Shown one piece after another: positions 1 through 9,531 of a stretch of DNA of 64,000 nt. The translations under genes and the position numbers were made by a program. The DNA comes from AWTP1-13 sp050248715. Lineage in GTDB: Bacteria; Pseudomonadota; Alphaproteobacteria; Rhizobiales; Hyphomicrobiaceae. How positions within the stretch are numbered: the first letter of the stretch is position 1; the number at the start of each line of letters is the position of its first letter. The notes under the pieces are model-generated. The model was not told the origin of the DNA and made no database searches. It saw only the letters and a list, made by a program, of their open reading frames with translations. The DNA lies in contig JBFWRV010000028.1 of the NCBI GenBank assembly GCA_050248715.1, positions 3,760 through 67,759 of the forward strand, read 5' to 3'.

Positions 1-2210
1 GTCTTCTCTACACGACCTCTGCCGACAGGCTCGCCATCGTAGTAGAGCGTGACGTCGCCGCCTTTGGCGAGTCCGCCACCATCGTACTTGAACTCCATCC
101 GGACCTGGTGCTTGCCGGATGGGATGGGCTTCTCGGCTTCGACGAAGTAGTGCTCGATGCCGAAGAAATTGTAGCAATACTTCAGTTTTCCGTCCTTGGC
201 GTAGAGCGTCCAGCCGCCGGCCTCGCCACCTTGCGTGACGATTACGCCCTTGGCCGAACCGTTCGTGACTTTGACCTCTGCGGTCACGGAGTGAGACTTG
301 TTCTTCAGCGTGAGCACACAGGCTTCGCTGACACGCATGCCCTGGAACAAAACCTGGCTGTTCCCGGTGATGAGCTGTGGGCGTCCGGCGATGTCCGGAT
401 TGATGCGCTCGAAGCCGCGGTCGTCGAGCGGGACGACATTATACTTTACCGACTCGATCAACCAGAGCCGCTGCAATTCGGCGAGCTTCTTCGGGTCTTT
501 CGCGGCGATGTCGTTCGCCTGCGTCCAGTCGTCGGGACCATAAAGTTCCCAGACATCCTCGTCGAACGGCGGAGGTGCGTCGGCTTTCCAGGGGGTCCGG
601 TGGCGTGTGCAGGCGGTCCAGCCGTTGTGATAGATGCCGCGGTTCCCCATCATCTCGAAATACTGCACCGTGTGCGTTTCGGGCGCGTTCGCGTCAGTGA
701 AGCTCGGCATCAGGCTCACGCCTTCGAGCGGCGCCTGTGTGATTGAATTGACGATGGTGGGTTCCGGCAGCTTGGCCGCTTGCAGCACAGTCTTCGCCAC
801 ATCAATGACGTGATAGAACTGGTTGCGGATTTCGCCCTTGCCTTCAAAGCCGTTCGGCCAGTGCACGACCATGCCGTTGCGCGTGCCGCCCCAGTGCGAG
901 GCGACCTGCTTTGTCCACTGATACGGCGTGCACAGCGCATGCGCCCAGCCGACCGCGTAGTGGTTGTACGCCTTCGGTGTGCCGAAATCGCCGATCTTGG
1001 ACAGCAGGAAGTCGGTGGTTTCGATCGCCGGCATGCCGTTCAACGTCGTCATCTCGTTGAAGCAGCCGTTGATCGTCCCTTCCGCCGATGCGCCGTTGTC
1101 GCCGATAATGCAGAAGATCAGCGTGTCATCGATGATCTCGAGGTCGGCGAGCGCGTCGAACACGCGACCGATGTGATGATCGGTCTGCTCCATGAACCCG
1201 GCATAGATTTCCATTTGGCGGGCGAGCACCGGCTTCAGCTTGGCGTCCATTTCATCCCAGGCCGGGATTTCCTTGTGCCGCGCCGTGAGCCGCGCATCTT
1301 TGGAGATGACGCCGAGCGTCTTCTGCCGCGCGAAAATTTCCTCTCGCAGGCTGTCCCAGCCGCGGTCGAACCTCCCCTTGTACTTGTCTGACCATTCCTT
1401 GGGCACATGATGCGGCGCATGCGTTGCGCCCGGCGCGTAATACATGAAGAACGGCTTGTCCGGCATCAGCGCCTTCTGCTGGCGGATCCAGGTGATGGCG
1501 CGGTCGGCCAGGTCCTCGTTCAGCGTGTAGCCGTCCTCCGGCGTCCTTGGTGGTTCGACCGCTGTCGTGCCCTGATAGAGGCCTGGGTAATACTGGTTCG
1601 CCTCGCCGCCGACAAAGCCGTAGAAGTATTCAAAGCCCGAGCCAGTCGGCCACTGATGGAACGGCCCCAACGGTGACACTTCCCAATACGGCACCTCGTG
1701 GCATTTGCCGAGTTGCGCTGTCGAATAGCCGTTCAGCTTCAGGATCTCGGCAAGGGCTGCCTTCTCCTTCGGCCGGACGCTGCTGTTGCCTGGCGCGGAA
1801 GTTGCCATCTCTGTGATCGCCCCCATGCCGACCGAATGGTGGTTGCGCCCGGTCAGCAGCGCAGCTCGGGTCGGAGAACATAGTGCCGTGGTATGAAAGC
1901 GGATGTATTTCAGGCCGCCCTTGGCGAGTTTTTCAATGTTTGGAGTATTGCATGGCCCGCCGAACGCAGAGGAGGAGCCAAAGCCGGCGTCGTCGATCAG
2001 CACGATGAGCACATTCGGTGCCCCCTTAGGCGGGCGCAGCGCGCGGATCGGCGGATATTTGGTGTTGGGATCTTTGGCGTCGTAGGTCGTCAATCCGACA
2101 TGCTTGTTGTCTGGGATTGGAAGGATGTCGCGCGAGAAAGTGTTGCGTTCTTCAGTATTGTTAGGGCTGACCGACTGCCTGCCATTCAATTTCGACGAAG
2201 ACTTTGCCAT
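1..2210 (-). CDS. Arylsulfatase (formylglycine-dependent sulfatase), C-terminus cut by window edge
   Basis: The frame runs open from an ATG at 2210 to the window edge, giving at least 736 residues, so the stop lies outside. The sulfatase signature C-S-P-T-R sits at residues 111-115 and is followed by A-A-L-L-T-G-R. In this family that Cys is converted to formylglycine and hydrolyses sulfate esters. The metal-binding D-D pair is at residues 73-74, in the strand reading V-L-I-V-L-I-D-D-A-G-F-G. The visible C-terminal part has the beta-strand pattern (V-T-L-Y-Y-D-G-E-P-V-G) of the long, roughly 750-residue arylsulfatases. GAGAGGT about 5 bases before the ATG supports the start. No signal peptide is obvious, so it is probably cytoplasmic. 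The substrate is not predictable. The sulfatase-modifying enzyme is not in the window. The sulfatase pseudogene at 23631-24050 belongs to the same superfamily but is not a copy of this gene. Confidence 0.93.
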   Translation of the reverse strand, partial: MAKSSSKLNGRQSVSPNNTEERNTFSRDILPIPDNKHVGLTTYDAKDPNTKYPPIRALRPPKGAPNVLIVLIDDAGFGSSSAFGGPCNTPNIEKLAKGGLKYIRFHTTALCSPTRAALLTGRNHHSVGMGAITEMATSAPGNSSVRPKEKAALAEILKLNGYSTAQLGKCHEVPYWEVSPLGPFHQWPTGSGFEYFYGFVGGEANQYYPGLYQGTTAVEPPRTPEDGYTLNEDLADRAITWIRQQKALMPDKPFFMYYAPGATHAPHHVPKEWSDKYKGRFDRGWDSLREEIFARQKTLGVISKDARLTARHKEIPAWDEMDAKLKPVLARQMEIYAGFMEQTDHHIGRVFDALADLEIIDDTLIFCIIGDNGASAEGTINGCFNEMTTLNGMPAIETTDFLLSKIGDFGTPKAYNHYAVGWAHALCTPYQWTKQVASHWGGTRNGMVVHWPNGFEGKGEIRNQFYHVIDVAKTVLQAAKLPEPTIVNSITQAPLEGVSLMPSFTDANAPETHTVQYFEMMGNRGIYHNGWTACTRHRTPWKADAPPPFDEDVWELYGPDDWTQANDIAAKDPKKLAELQRLWLIESVKYNVVPLDDRGFERINPDIAGRPQLITGNSQVLFQGMRVSEACVLTLKNKSHSVTAEVKVTNGSAKGVIVTQGGEAGGWTLYAKDGKLKYCYNFFGIEHYFVEAEKPIPSGKHQVRMEFKYDGGGLAKGGDVTLYYDGEPVGRGRVEK

Positions 2211-3316
2211 TGTGGACCTCTCATGCTCGTCAAGTCGGAAGGCAGCGCGGCTGTCGGCTCGAGCGGCGCAGCGATGCACTCACTGCCGTGACTGACCGCA
2301 GGAGCGAAAGAGGTGCGGCGAGCATGCGGAGCCTCCCAGTTCGACAGCGAGAGGCATCGTGCCCGGATATGCTCAGCGCGAATATCGATAGAAACCCGGA
2401 CCATCGCGGATGGGGCTAACTGAGTGATCTTCCGCTATGGGCTTTCTTTCCCCGTTCCTGCGACCGGGAGAAGGGGGCAGCTGTGCCCGGGCAATGCAGG
2501 CCTCAATTTTCTCGGCGATCTCGGGGCGCATCATCGACCCCGACGCCCAGGTGCCGAACGGTGATTTCGTTTGATGATGGAGCATTGCTGTCGTTCGTGG
2601 TCAGCCCCTCGAGAGACCTCCCAGGAGGCGAGAACTCATTGACGCCGTGTCAGCTTCCGGGCTGGATTGCCACCGTCTGCGACCGGACGGAATCGCACGA
2701 CAGCGGACGTACTCGCGTAACGCCAACTTGGCGCTCATACGAGAGACCTTCGCACAGACCAGCTTCCTGCGCGGCTTGCCCGACAAAGAGTTGGAACGCG
2801 TTGCATCCTGGCCTGAGCAGGGTTCGTGCCTCAGGCCGGAGCATCGATAGGACTCCGCAGGACATCTCCTGGTGACCCCGAATAGAAGTTTGCGACGGGG
2901 CGGCGATGTCGTCGGATTTCGGAGATGCTTGCCGTGCCCATGAGCCCGCGACGTTGTCGCGAGAGGCCGCCGTGAAGCCGTCGGCCACTAACCATTCGTT
3001 ACGAGGGGATCGCTCGGAGTGGAGCTGAGCGCCGACAGACCAATTTCCGATCTGCCGACATCGTTCGGCGACATGAATCTGTCATGCCGGCCGGGGCAGT
3101 AGCCCAGGAGCCGGCGCTCAGGGCCTCGATTTGCGACATATTCGCGCTGACGCGAAAGTCCGGCCTGATAGTGAGCGAACTGATCGGAAGGCGCAGCGCG
3201 GGGGTTGCCAAAGTCCCGCTGCTGCCGCTACTCCTCCGTTGTCCCTCCGTCATTCCCGCGATATGCCCCCGGCATTCGAACGGGATTGTCCAGAAGCTTT
3301 CTCGGAGCTCCGGCCC
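2211..3316. other. Gene-poor spacer with possible decayed coding remnants
   Basis: There is no convincing intact gene in these 1.1 kb. Frames are short and their composition is unlike neighbouring genes. On the plus strand, about 2722-2849 could encode a peptide containing F-L-R-G-L-P-D-K-E-L-E-R-V-A. That resembles the first helix of cyclic-nucleotide-binding (Crp/Fnr) regulators but ends at once in a stop, so it may be a decayed remnant. A G/C-rich palindromic stretch (CCCCGTTCC...GACCGGGAG) lies near 2451-2475. The arylsulfatase promoter should lie just above 2210, but I could not pick out clear -35/-10 boxes. Confidence 0.4.
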
Positions 3317-4105
3317 ATGGCACCCGAACCCATCCTTCACCAACTCGATGCGCGCGGAGTTGCCAGCGTCGTGCTCAATCGACCCGAGGTCGGCAACGCC
3401 TACAACGGCGAGCTGATCCAGGGGCTGCTCTCAGCCATGGACGCGCTTGCCTCCCGGCCGGAGCTGCGGATCGTTCTGCTCAAGGGCAGCGGCCGGCATT
3501 TCCAGGCCGGCGCCGATCTCAAGTGGGTCAACGCCGTCGCTCGCGCATCGCTGGCGGACAACGTGCACGCCAGCCGCGCCACCGCCGAGGCCGTCGACCG
3601 GTTGAACCGGCTGCCTGTCCCCACTGTCGCGCTGGTGCAAGGCGGCTGCTTCGGCGGCGGCACCGGCATCGTCGCCGCCTGCGATGTCGTCATCGCCGCC
3701 GACAACGCCATCTTCTCCATCGCCGAGGTGCGCTGGGGCCTGACGGCCGCCATCATCATCCCGCAGCTGAGCGACGCCATCTCGGTGCGCCAATTGCGCC
3801 GCTACGCGCTGACGGGCGAGCGCTTCGGCGCGACCGAGGCGCAGCGCATCGGCCTCGTCCACCAGGTTGTGCCGCTCGACCAGCTGGCGGCCGCGGGCGA
3901 AGAGATGGTGGCGCGCCTGCTCGAGAACGGCCCGACGGCCATTGCGGAGACCAAGGCCTGGGCATTGCAGAGCGCCTGGGGTGGTTTCGACGCTGCGACC
4001 ATGGACGCCTTGGTCGAAAGCCACGCTGCCAAGCGCCGAACGGAGGAGGCCGCCGAAGGCCTTGCCTCGTTTGCCGAGAAGCGCGCCGCCCGGTGGAAGC
4101 CGTAG
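3317..4105 (+). CDS. Enoyl-CoA hydratase/isomerase family protein
   Basis: This is a 262-residue crotonase-fold protein. The CoA/oxyanion-hole loop reads G-A-D-L-K-W, a second glycine-rich loop reads C-F-G-G-G-T-G, and A-E-V-R-W-G-L carries a Glu at residue 137 matching catalytic Glu164 of classical enoyl-CoA hydratase. The position matching the other catalytic Glu (Glu144) is Gly117, so simple hydratase chemistry is not assured and an isomerase, lyase or one-Glu hydratase is possible. Closest in feel are methylglutaconyl-CoA hydratase-like proteins of leucine or isoprenoid catabolism (inference). A methylcrotonyl-CoA carboxylase beta chain is encoded 15 kb away at 18758-20365. An upstream in-frame extension exists, but the ATG at 3317 matches the family N-terminus (M-A-P-E-P-I-L). 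Confidence 0.9.
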   Translation: MAPEPILHQLDARGVASVVLNRPEVGNAYNGELIQGLLSAMDALASRPELRIVLLKGSGRHFQAGADLKWVNAVARASLADNVHASRATAEAVDRLNRLPVPTVALVQGGCFGGGTGIVAACDVVIAADNAIFSIAEVRWGLTAAIIIPQLSDAISVRQLRRYALTGERFGATEAQRIGLVHQVVPLDQLAAAGEEMVARLLENGPTAIAETKAWALQSAWGGFDAATMDALVESHAAKRRTEEAAEGLASFAEKRAARWKP

Positions 4106-4112
4106 GGCCGCA

Positions 4113-4183
4113 GAGCGCAAAAAGCAAAGCCGTCTTATGCCGATCTTCGCGTGCAACGGTGCAATGCGCTCCGCCTTTGCGCC
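4113..4183. repeat. REP-like palindromic element, copy 1
   Basis: The left arm GAGCGCAAAAAGCAAAGC (4113-4130) and the right arm around 4158-4183 (GGTGCAATGCGCTCCGCC then TTTGCGCCC) are imperfect inverted repeats. They resemble the element at 15625-15694 base for base over the TGCAATGCG...CGCCTTTGCGCC core. The element sits just downstream of the enoyl-CoA hydratase gene, between convergent genes, the usual place for such repeats. Confidence 0.55.
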
Positions 4184-4197
4184 CGATGTGCGATGCG

Positions 4198-4641
4198 CTA
4201 GCAAAACAGGCAGGAGCGGCACATCTGGCGCACCTCTTCCACGGCCCGGTTAACCTTGCCGCGGATGGACTTCACCAGCGCCTTGGAGTGATCGGTGTCG
4301 CAGACAAAGGTGTGCTTGGCGCTGAACTCGACCACCTTGCGCCTGAAGTAGGCCGCGACCCGGTCGAGCGCGCGCGCCTCGATGCAGTCCCGGACCGCCA
4401 TGCGCATCCGACGCTCGATGTGGGGCGGAGAGCCGCACGCCTTGAGGAACACCTCGGCCAGCGCGTAGTCGTCGGCGCGCCGCCACAGGTCCTTCTGCTG
4501 CTCCGGCGAGAGATAGGAGAAGCCGAGCTTGGCGGGCTCTGCGACCGGCGGCAGCGGAGCTGGCGCCGGTGGCCCGAAGCCCGCCAGAAACAGCAGCCCG
4601 ACCGCCGTCAGCAATCCCATCGCGCGTCGCAAAAACCGCAT
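4198..4641 (-). CDS. Small secreted protein, unknown function
   Basis: This is a 147-residue protein. Residues 1-25 form a signal peptide (basic M-R-F-L-R-R, then a hydrophobic core L-L-T-A-V-G-L-L-F-L-A), followed by a Pro/Ala-rich linker. The mature part is helical and charged, with Cys residues in F-L-K-A-C-G, V-R-D-C-I, F-V-C-D-T and a C-terminal cluster M-C-R-S-C-L-F-C, which suggests disulfides in the periplasm. It ends near the REP-like element at 4113-4183. It lies downstream of the RND pump genes on the same strand but 287 bases away, so co-transcription is uncertain. I do not recognise the family. Confidence 0.65.
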   Translation of the reverse strand: MRFLRRAMGLLTAVGLLFLAGFGPPAPAPLPPVAEPAKLGFSYLSPEQQKDLWRRADDYALAEVFLKACGSPPHIERRMRMAVRDCIEARALDRVAAYFRRKVVEFSAKHTFVCDTDHSKALVKSIRGKVNRAVEEVRQMCRSCLFC

Positions 4642-4928
4642 GCAGCCGTGTCCCCCGGTTGCGGGCGAAGATTACCGTCTTCCCCTGCCCCGGCGGAAGC
4701 GCAAACGCAAGCCCGGCCACCCACAACTCCCCGGACTGTGGCCGCGTTATGGCGCGCTGGCGGGCTGTCGGCTGGTCCGGCCGAACCGCTCCCCGGCACG
4801 AGCGGAACAAGCGGGCGCCCATGAGCGGTCCCGAGGATGCGGTCCACCCCCAAAGGAGGTGCTGACGCGCCCGAACCCACCGGCAGGGGCGCGCCGGACC
4901 GAGCGGATAGACGGCCGAGGCGGCCCTC

Positions 4929-7900
4929 CTACTCGGCCGGCTGCGGCGTTGCCGCGGGCACGGCGCCCCGTGCGGAGAGGCTGCGGCCCGAGAGGCGCCG
5001 GATCACCACATAGAACACCGGCGTGAAGATCAGCCCGAACAGCGTCACCCCGATCATGCCCCAGAAGACGGCGGTGCCAAGTGCGATGCGCATCTCGGCC
5101 CCCGCGCCGACCGCGAGGTAGAGCGGTACCACGCCGAGCGTGAAGGCGAGCGATGTCATCAGGATAGGGCGCAGGCGCATCTTGCAGGCCTCGACCGCTG
5201 CCGAAACCGTGTCCAGGCCCTGCTCCTCCAGCTGCTTGGCGAACTCCACGATCAGAATCGCGTTTTTGGCCGCGAGGCCGATCAGCACGACGAAGCCGAT
5301 CTGCGTGAGGATGTTGATCTCGCGCCCGTGCAGCCACACGCCGAAGGCGGCCGAGAACAGGCACATCGGCACGATCAGCATGATGGCGAGTGGCAATGCC
5401 CAGCTCTCGTACTGCGCAGCCAAGGCGAGGAACACGAAGATCACGCTCAGGACGAAGATGTAGTAGCCGGTGCGGCCGACCTTGGCTTCCTGATAGGAAA
5501 GGTCGGTCCACTCGTAGGTGACGCCGAGGGGCAGCTTGTCGAGCGCCAGGTTGCGCATGATTTCGAGCGCCTGGCCGGAGCTGACGCCTGGCCGCGCCGT
5601 GCCGTTGACCTCAGCCGACGGGAAGAGGTTATAGCGCGGCACGCGTTCCGGGCCCGCCACCTCCTTGAAGGTCACGAGGCTGCCGAGCGGCACCATCTGC
5701 CCGTCGCTGCTGCGCACGCGGATCTTGGCAACGCTCTCGGGATCGAGGCGGAAGTCACCATCGGCCTGGGCGGTCACGCGGTAAGTGCGACCGAACATGT
5801 TGAAGTCGTTGACATAGGCTGAGCCCATGAACACTCGCATGGCCTCAAAAATGTTGGTGACCGGCACGCGCAGCATCTGCGCTTTGTCGCGGTCGACATC
5901 GACGTAGAGCTGCGGCGTCGAGGATTGGAAGGTCGTAAACACATTGGCGATGCCGGGCGTGCGGTTGGCCTCGGCGATGAATTCCTGCGTGATGCGCGCG
6001 AAGTCGGCCGGCGGCATGCCCAGCGTATCCTGCAGCCGCATCGAGAATCCGGCCGCCGCGCCCATGCCGCGCACCGGCGGCGGGATGAAGACGAAAGCCT
6101 GCGCCTCCTCGATCTGTGCGAGTCGCGTGCGGGCCTCCTGGGCAATCCTGTCGATGGTCTGGCCCAGCCGCTGGCGCTCCTCGAAATCGTCCAGCACCAG
6201 GAACATGAGGGCCGCGTTGGTGGCGGGCGTGAAGGTCGCGCCATTGCGCCCCGTGAAGGCGTTGGAATACTTGACGCCAGGCGTGCCGAGCATCAGCTCC
6301 GTTGCCTGCCGCACCACTGCATCCGTGCGTGCAAGCGCGGCTCCAGGCGGAAGCTGCAGCGAGATGATCAGGATCGCGCGGTCGAGGGAGGGTATGAAGC
6401 CGGTCGGCAGGCGCTGCACGAACCAGCCCGCGAATGCCATCAGCAGCACGTAGCAGATCAGGACGGCGACCCATGCTCGCGACAGGTTGCGCACGAGGCG
6501 GCCGTAGGCTGCCGACATGGAATCGAAGCCACGGTCGAAGGCACGGAAGAAGGCGTGCACCGGCCGCATCAGAACCGGCCCGCGACCCTCGTGCCCGGCA
6601 TCGTGCCTGCGGAACAGGATGGCACACATCGCCGGGCTGAGCGTCAGCGACATGAGCAGCGAGATGCCGGTCGCGGTTGCGATCGTTATCGCGAACTGGC
6701 GGTAGAACTGGCCGGTGATGCCGCCGATGAACGTGGTCGGGATGAAGACGGCGAACAGAACGAGGGCAATCGCGATCAGCGCCGCACCGACCTCATCCAT
6801 GGAGACGCGGGCGGCCTCGAGAGGAGTGAGGCCCTCCTTCAGCTTGCGCTCGACGTTCTCCACCACGACGATGGCGTCGTCGACGACGATGCCGACCGCC
6901 AAAACCAGGCCGAACAGCGACAGCATGTTCAGCGTGAAGCCGAAGGCCTGCATCACCGCGCACGTGCCGATCAGCGAGACGGGGATGGCGACGACCGGGA
7001 TGACCGTGGCGCGCCATGTCTTGAGGAACAGCAGCACCACAAGCACCACCAGCGCCGTTGCCTCCAGTATGGTGATGTAGAGCTTGGCGATCGAGACTTC
7101 GATGAACTCGGTGGGATTGTAGGTCAGGCGGTACTCGAGGCCCTTGGGGAAGCTCTTGGCCATCTCGGCGATCGCTTCCTTGATGCCCCGGGTGGCGCGC
7201 ACGGCATTTGTGCCCGGCTGCTGGTCGACGACGACGATGACAGCCGGATGCTTGTCGGCGTAGCCCTGCGCCGCGTAGCTGAGCGCGCCGAGCTCCACCC
7301 TGGCGATGTCCTTGACACGTACCACGCGCCCTTCGGCGCCCATCTTGACGATGATGTTCTCGAACTCGTCGGCGGTCCTCAACCGCCCCTTCATCTGCAG
7401 CGAAACCTGGAAAGCGTTCTTGTAGTCGATGGGTGGCTCGCCCAGAGCGCCGCCCGCCACCTGCACGTTCTGCGCGCGCAGGCCTTCCAGCACCTGCTCT
7501 GCCGTCAGGCCGAGCATGGCGATGCGCTCGGGGTCGAGCCAGATGCGCATCGAATACTCGCGCACGCCGAACAGGAACACATCGGCCACACCATAAAGGC
7601 GCATCAGCTTGTCACGGACGTTCAGCAGGCCGTAGTTGGAGATATAGACCTGATCGTAAGTCTTGTCGGGCGAGACCAAGTGGATCGCCAGCAGCAGGTC
7701 GGGCGAGCGCTTGCGCACGGTGAGCCCGTTGCGGCGCACCTCGTCGGGGAGGCGACGCTCGGCCGCGCTGACGCGGTTCTGCACCAGCACTTGCGCCTTG
7801 TCGATGTCCGTGCCGACGTCGAATGTCACGGTGAGGGAGACGTTGCCGTCGCTGGTCGACTGGGAGGCCATGTAGATCATGCCCTCGACGCCGTTGACCT

Positions 7901-8108
7901 CCTGCTCGATGGGCGCCGCGACCGTATCGGCCACCGTCTGCGCGCTGGCGCCGGGATAGCTGGCCGTCACCGTGATGGTGGGCGGCGTGATTTCGGGCAG
8001 CTGGTTCACGCCAAGCGCGAAATAGCCGATGGCACCGATGATGGTGATGACGATGGCCACCACGGCCGCGAAGATCGGTCGGTCGATGAAGAAGCGGCTT
8101 ATTCGCAT
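4929..8108 (-). CDS. RND efflux transporter permease, HAE1 (AcrB/MexB/MexF-like) family
   Basis: This is a 1059-residue inner-membrane proton/drug antiporter of normal family length. It starts M-R-I-S-R-F-F-I-D-R-P-I-F-A, the typical HAE1 N-terminus. The large periplasmic loop after TM1 carries G-A-S-A-Q-T-V-A-D-T-V. The TM4 segment V-G-I-V-V-D-D-A-I-V-V-V-E-N-V contains the two proton-relay aspartates (Asp410 and Asp411). A second periplasmic loop and TM7-12 follow, with the usual repeat of the fold (F-V-V-L-I-G-L-A-A-K-N-A-I-L-I-V-E-F). It works with the adaptor encoded 42 bases upstream (8151-9374). No outer-membrane channel gene is adjacent, so a TolC/OprM-type protein must come from elsewhere. 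Broad-specificity export of hydrophobic compounds is expected, but the substrate is not predictable. Confidence 0.96.
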   Translation of the reverse strand: MRISRFFIDRPIFAAVVAIVITIIGAIGYFALGVNQLPEITPPTITVTASYPGASAQTVADTVAAPIEQEVNGVEGMIYMASQSTSDGNVSLTVTFDVGTDIDKAQVLVQNRVSAAERRLPDEVRRNGLTVRKRSPDLLLAIHLVSPDKTYDQVYISNYGLLNVRDKLMRLYGVADVFLFGVREYSMRIWLDPERIAMLGLTAEQVLEGLRAQNVQVAGGALGEPPIDYKNAFQVSLQMKGRLRTADEFENIIVKMGAEGRVVRVKDIARVELGALSYAAQGYADKHPAVIVVVDQQPGTNAVRATRGIKEAIAEMAKSFPKGLEYRLTYNPTEFIEVSIAKLYITILEATALVVLVVLLFLKTWRATVIPVVAIPVSLIGTCAVMQAFGFTLNMLSLFGLVLAVGIVVDDAIVVVENVERKLKEGLTPLEAARVSMDEVGAALIAIALVLFAVFIPTTFIGGITGQFYRQFAITIATATGISLLMSLTLSPAMCAILFRRHDAGHEGRGPVLMRPVHAFFRAFDRGFDSMSAAYGRLVRNLSRAWVAVLICYVLLMAFAGWFVQRLPTGFIPSLDRAILIISLQLPPGAALARTDAVVRQATELMLGTPGVKYSNAFTGRNGATFTPATNAALMFLVLDDFEERQRLGQTIDRIAQEARTRLAQIEEAQAFVFIPPPVRGMGAAAGFSMRLQDTLGMPPADFARITQEFIAEANRTPGIANVFTTFQSSTPQLYVDVDRDKAQMLRVPVTNIFEAMRVFMGSAYVNDFNMFGRTYRVTAQADGDFRLDPESVAKIRVRSSDGQMVPLGSLVTFKEVAGPERVPRYNLFPSAEVNGTARPGVSSGQALEIMRNLALDKLPLGVTYEWTDLSYQEAKVGRTGYYIFVLSVIFVFLALAAQYESWALPLAIMLIVPMCLFSAAFGVWLHGREINILTQIGFVVLIGLAAKNAILIVEFAKQLEEQGLDTVSAAVEACKMRLRPILMTSLAFTLGVVPLYLAVGAGAEMRIALGTAVFWGMIGVTLFGLIFTPVFYVVIRRLSGRSLSARGAVPAATPQPAE

Positions 8109-8150
8109 GGGCTCAGCCCGTCCTGTGTCGGGGGGCGGCGCGGCCGCGCC

Positions 8151-9374
8151 TCATTCCTGCGCCTTGGCGTCCGCATTCGCAGGCGTCGTCTGCGAATGCG
8201 TGATCGTCTCGCGCTCGGGGGCCACCTTGATGCCGGGGCGCGCACGCTGCAGCCCCCTGACGATCACCCAGTCGGTCGGGTCCACGCCTTCGCGCACCAC
8301 GCGCAAGCCCTCATAGAGCGATCCGAGCTTGACGTTGCGGCGGGTCACGCTGCCATCCTCGCCCACCACGTAGACGAACTTGTTCGTCTGGTCGGTGCCG
8401 ATAGCCTCGTCGGGCAGCAGCGCCGCTGCGAACGGGGCCGAGCCCGTGACGCGGACGCGCGCGAACAGGCCGGGCGAGAATAGTCCGGCCGGGTTCTGCA
8501 GCACGGCACGCGCGCGCAACGTCGCGGTCGCTTGGTCGAGGCGGTTGTCGAGAAAGTCGAGGCGCGCCCGATGCGGGAAGCCACGCTCGTCGGGCAGGGC
8601 GATCTCGACCGGCGCGCCGATCTCTGCGCCGCCCGTGGCGGCGCCGCCTCCGGCCAATCGCTTGTACTTGATGAAGTTGTTCTCGCTGACATCGAAGTAG
8701 ATGTAGATCGGATTCTGCCGGACGATGGTGGTGAGCAGGGTCGAGTTGGACGTGCCACCCGCGCTCACCCAGTTGCCCGCCGTCACCAGCGTGCGGCTGA
8801 TGCGGCCGGCGATGGGCGCCGTCATGCGCGTGAACGAGAGTTCGAGCTCGGCCGTCTTCACCCGGGCCTGGGCCACCTTCACGGCTGCCTCGGCTTCGCG
8901 CAGCAGGTTCTCGCGATCGTCGAACGCCTTCTCCGACATGATGCGCCGCTCCACCAGCGGCTTGCCGCGGACCACGTCGAGAGAGGCATTCTGTGCCTTG
9001 GTGCTGGCCTGTTCCAGCTCCGCTTTCGCCTGCTCGAGGGTGCGCTCGAAGGGCCGCGGATCGATGACGAACAGCAAGTCGCCCTGCTTGACGGTCTGTC
9101 CGTCGGTGAAGTGCACCCCGGTGAGATAGCCGGAGACGCGAGCGCGCACCTCGACGGTCTCCACAGCGTCGAAGCGGCCCGTGTATTCGTCCCAATCAAT
9201 GATGTCGCGCGCAAGCGGCTGGCTGACAACGACGGCGGGGAGCGCAGCCTGACTTGGCTGCTGCGGCGACGTCTGGCTCGTGCTTGCCTGGTCGCAAGCG
9301 GGAGTTGCCGCCAGCAGAACGAGTGCTGCAAGCAGTGTGCCCGAACGCCGGCCTGTACGTATGCTGCTATGCAT
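8151..9374 (-). CDS. RND efflux periplasmic adaptor (membrane fusion) protein, HlyD/AcrA-like
   Basis: This is a 407-residue periplasmic adaptor for the pump at 4929-8108. The N-terminus M-H-S-S-I-R-T-G-R-R then a hydrophobic stretch ends L-A-A-T-P-A-C, a weak lipobox-like site, so it may be a lipoprotein. The order of parts is standard. A barrel-sandwich half reads V-R-A-R-V-S-G-Y-L, followed by the hairpin of two long helices (about residues 110-180) and the second half with M-T-A-P-I-A-G-R-I-S-R. Beta-barrel and membrane-proximal domains then lead to R-G-L-Q-R-A-R-P-G. The frame is open further upstream, to 9578, but that would overlap the L,D-transpeptidase gene and gives no signal peptide, so I chose the ATG at 9374. 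Confidence 0.93.
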   Translation of the reverse strand: MHSSIRTGRRSGTLLAALVLLAATPACDQASTSQTSPQQPSQAALPAVVVSQPLARDIIDWDEYTGRFDAVETVEVRARVSGYLTGVHFTDGQTVKQGDLLFVIDPRPFERTLEQAKAELEQASTKAQNASLDVVRGKPLVERRIMSEKAFDDRENLLREAEAAVKVAQARVKTAELELSFTRMTAPIAGRISRTLVTAGNWVSAGGTSNSTLLTTIVRQNPIYIYFDVSENNFIKYKRLAGGGAATGGAEIGAPVEIALPDERGFPHRARLDFLDNRLDQATATLRARAVLQNPAGLFSPGLFARVRVTGSAPFAAALLPDEAIGTDQTNKFVYVVGEDGSVTRRNVKLGSLYEGLRVVREGVDPTDWVIVRGLQRARPGIKVAPERETITHSQTTPANADAKAQE

Positions 9375-9508
9375 GCTTGGCACTCGCCATGGGAATGGGG
9401 CCCGAGCACACATACACAACAACGGACTGAGACGAAAGGCGCTGTATCGCGCCAGGTTAGCGATGCCTGGGGGATGGGCAACTGCGCACCGTTCTGCCCA
9501 AAAAGCGA

Positions 9509-9530
9509 AGGTTCCCGGCTCCGGGAAAAC
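9509..9530 (-). terminator. Hairpin at the end of the L,D-transpeptidase gene
   Basis: TTCCCG (9512-9517) and CGGGAA (9522-9527) form a compact stem just past the L,D-transpeptidase stop (9532-9534). On the minus strand it is followed after a few bases by CTTTTT. This fits a short intrinsic terminator separating that gene from the RND operon. Confidence 0.4.
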
Positions 9531-9531
9531 C

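Noticed and set aside
3205..4824. Long Arg/Pro-rich plus-strand frame
   Set aside because: Overlaps the enoyl-CoA hydratase gene in another frame and has no family features.
4641..4928. Possible terminator downstream of the RND permease
   Set aside because: The G/C-rich stretch gives several weak stems but none with a clear loop and T-run.
5925..8483. Very long plus-strand open frame opposite the RND permease gene
   Set aside because: It lies antisense to a clearly conserved transporter; its His/Asp/Arg-rich translation is typical of antisense frames in GC-rich genes.
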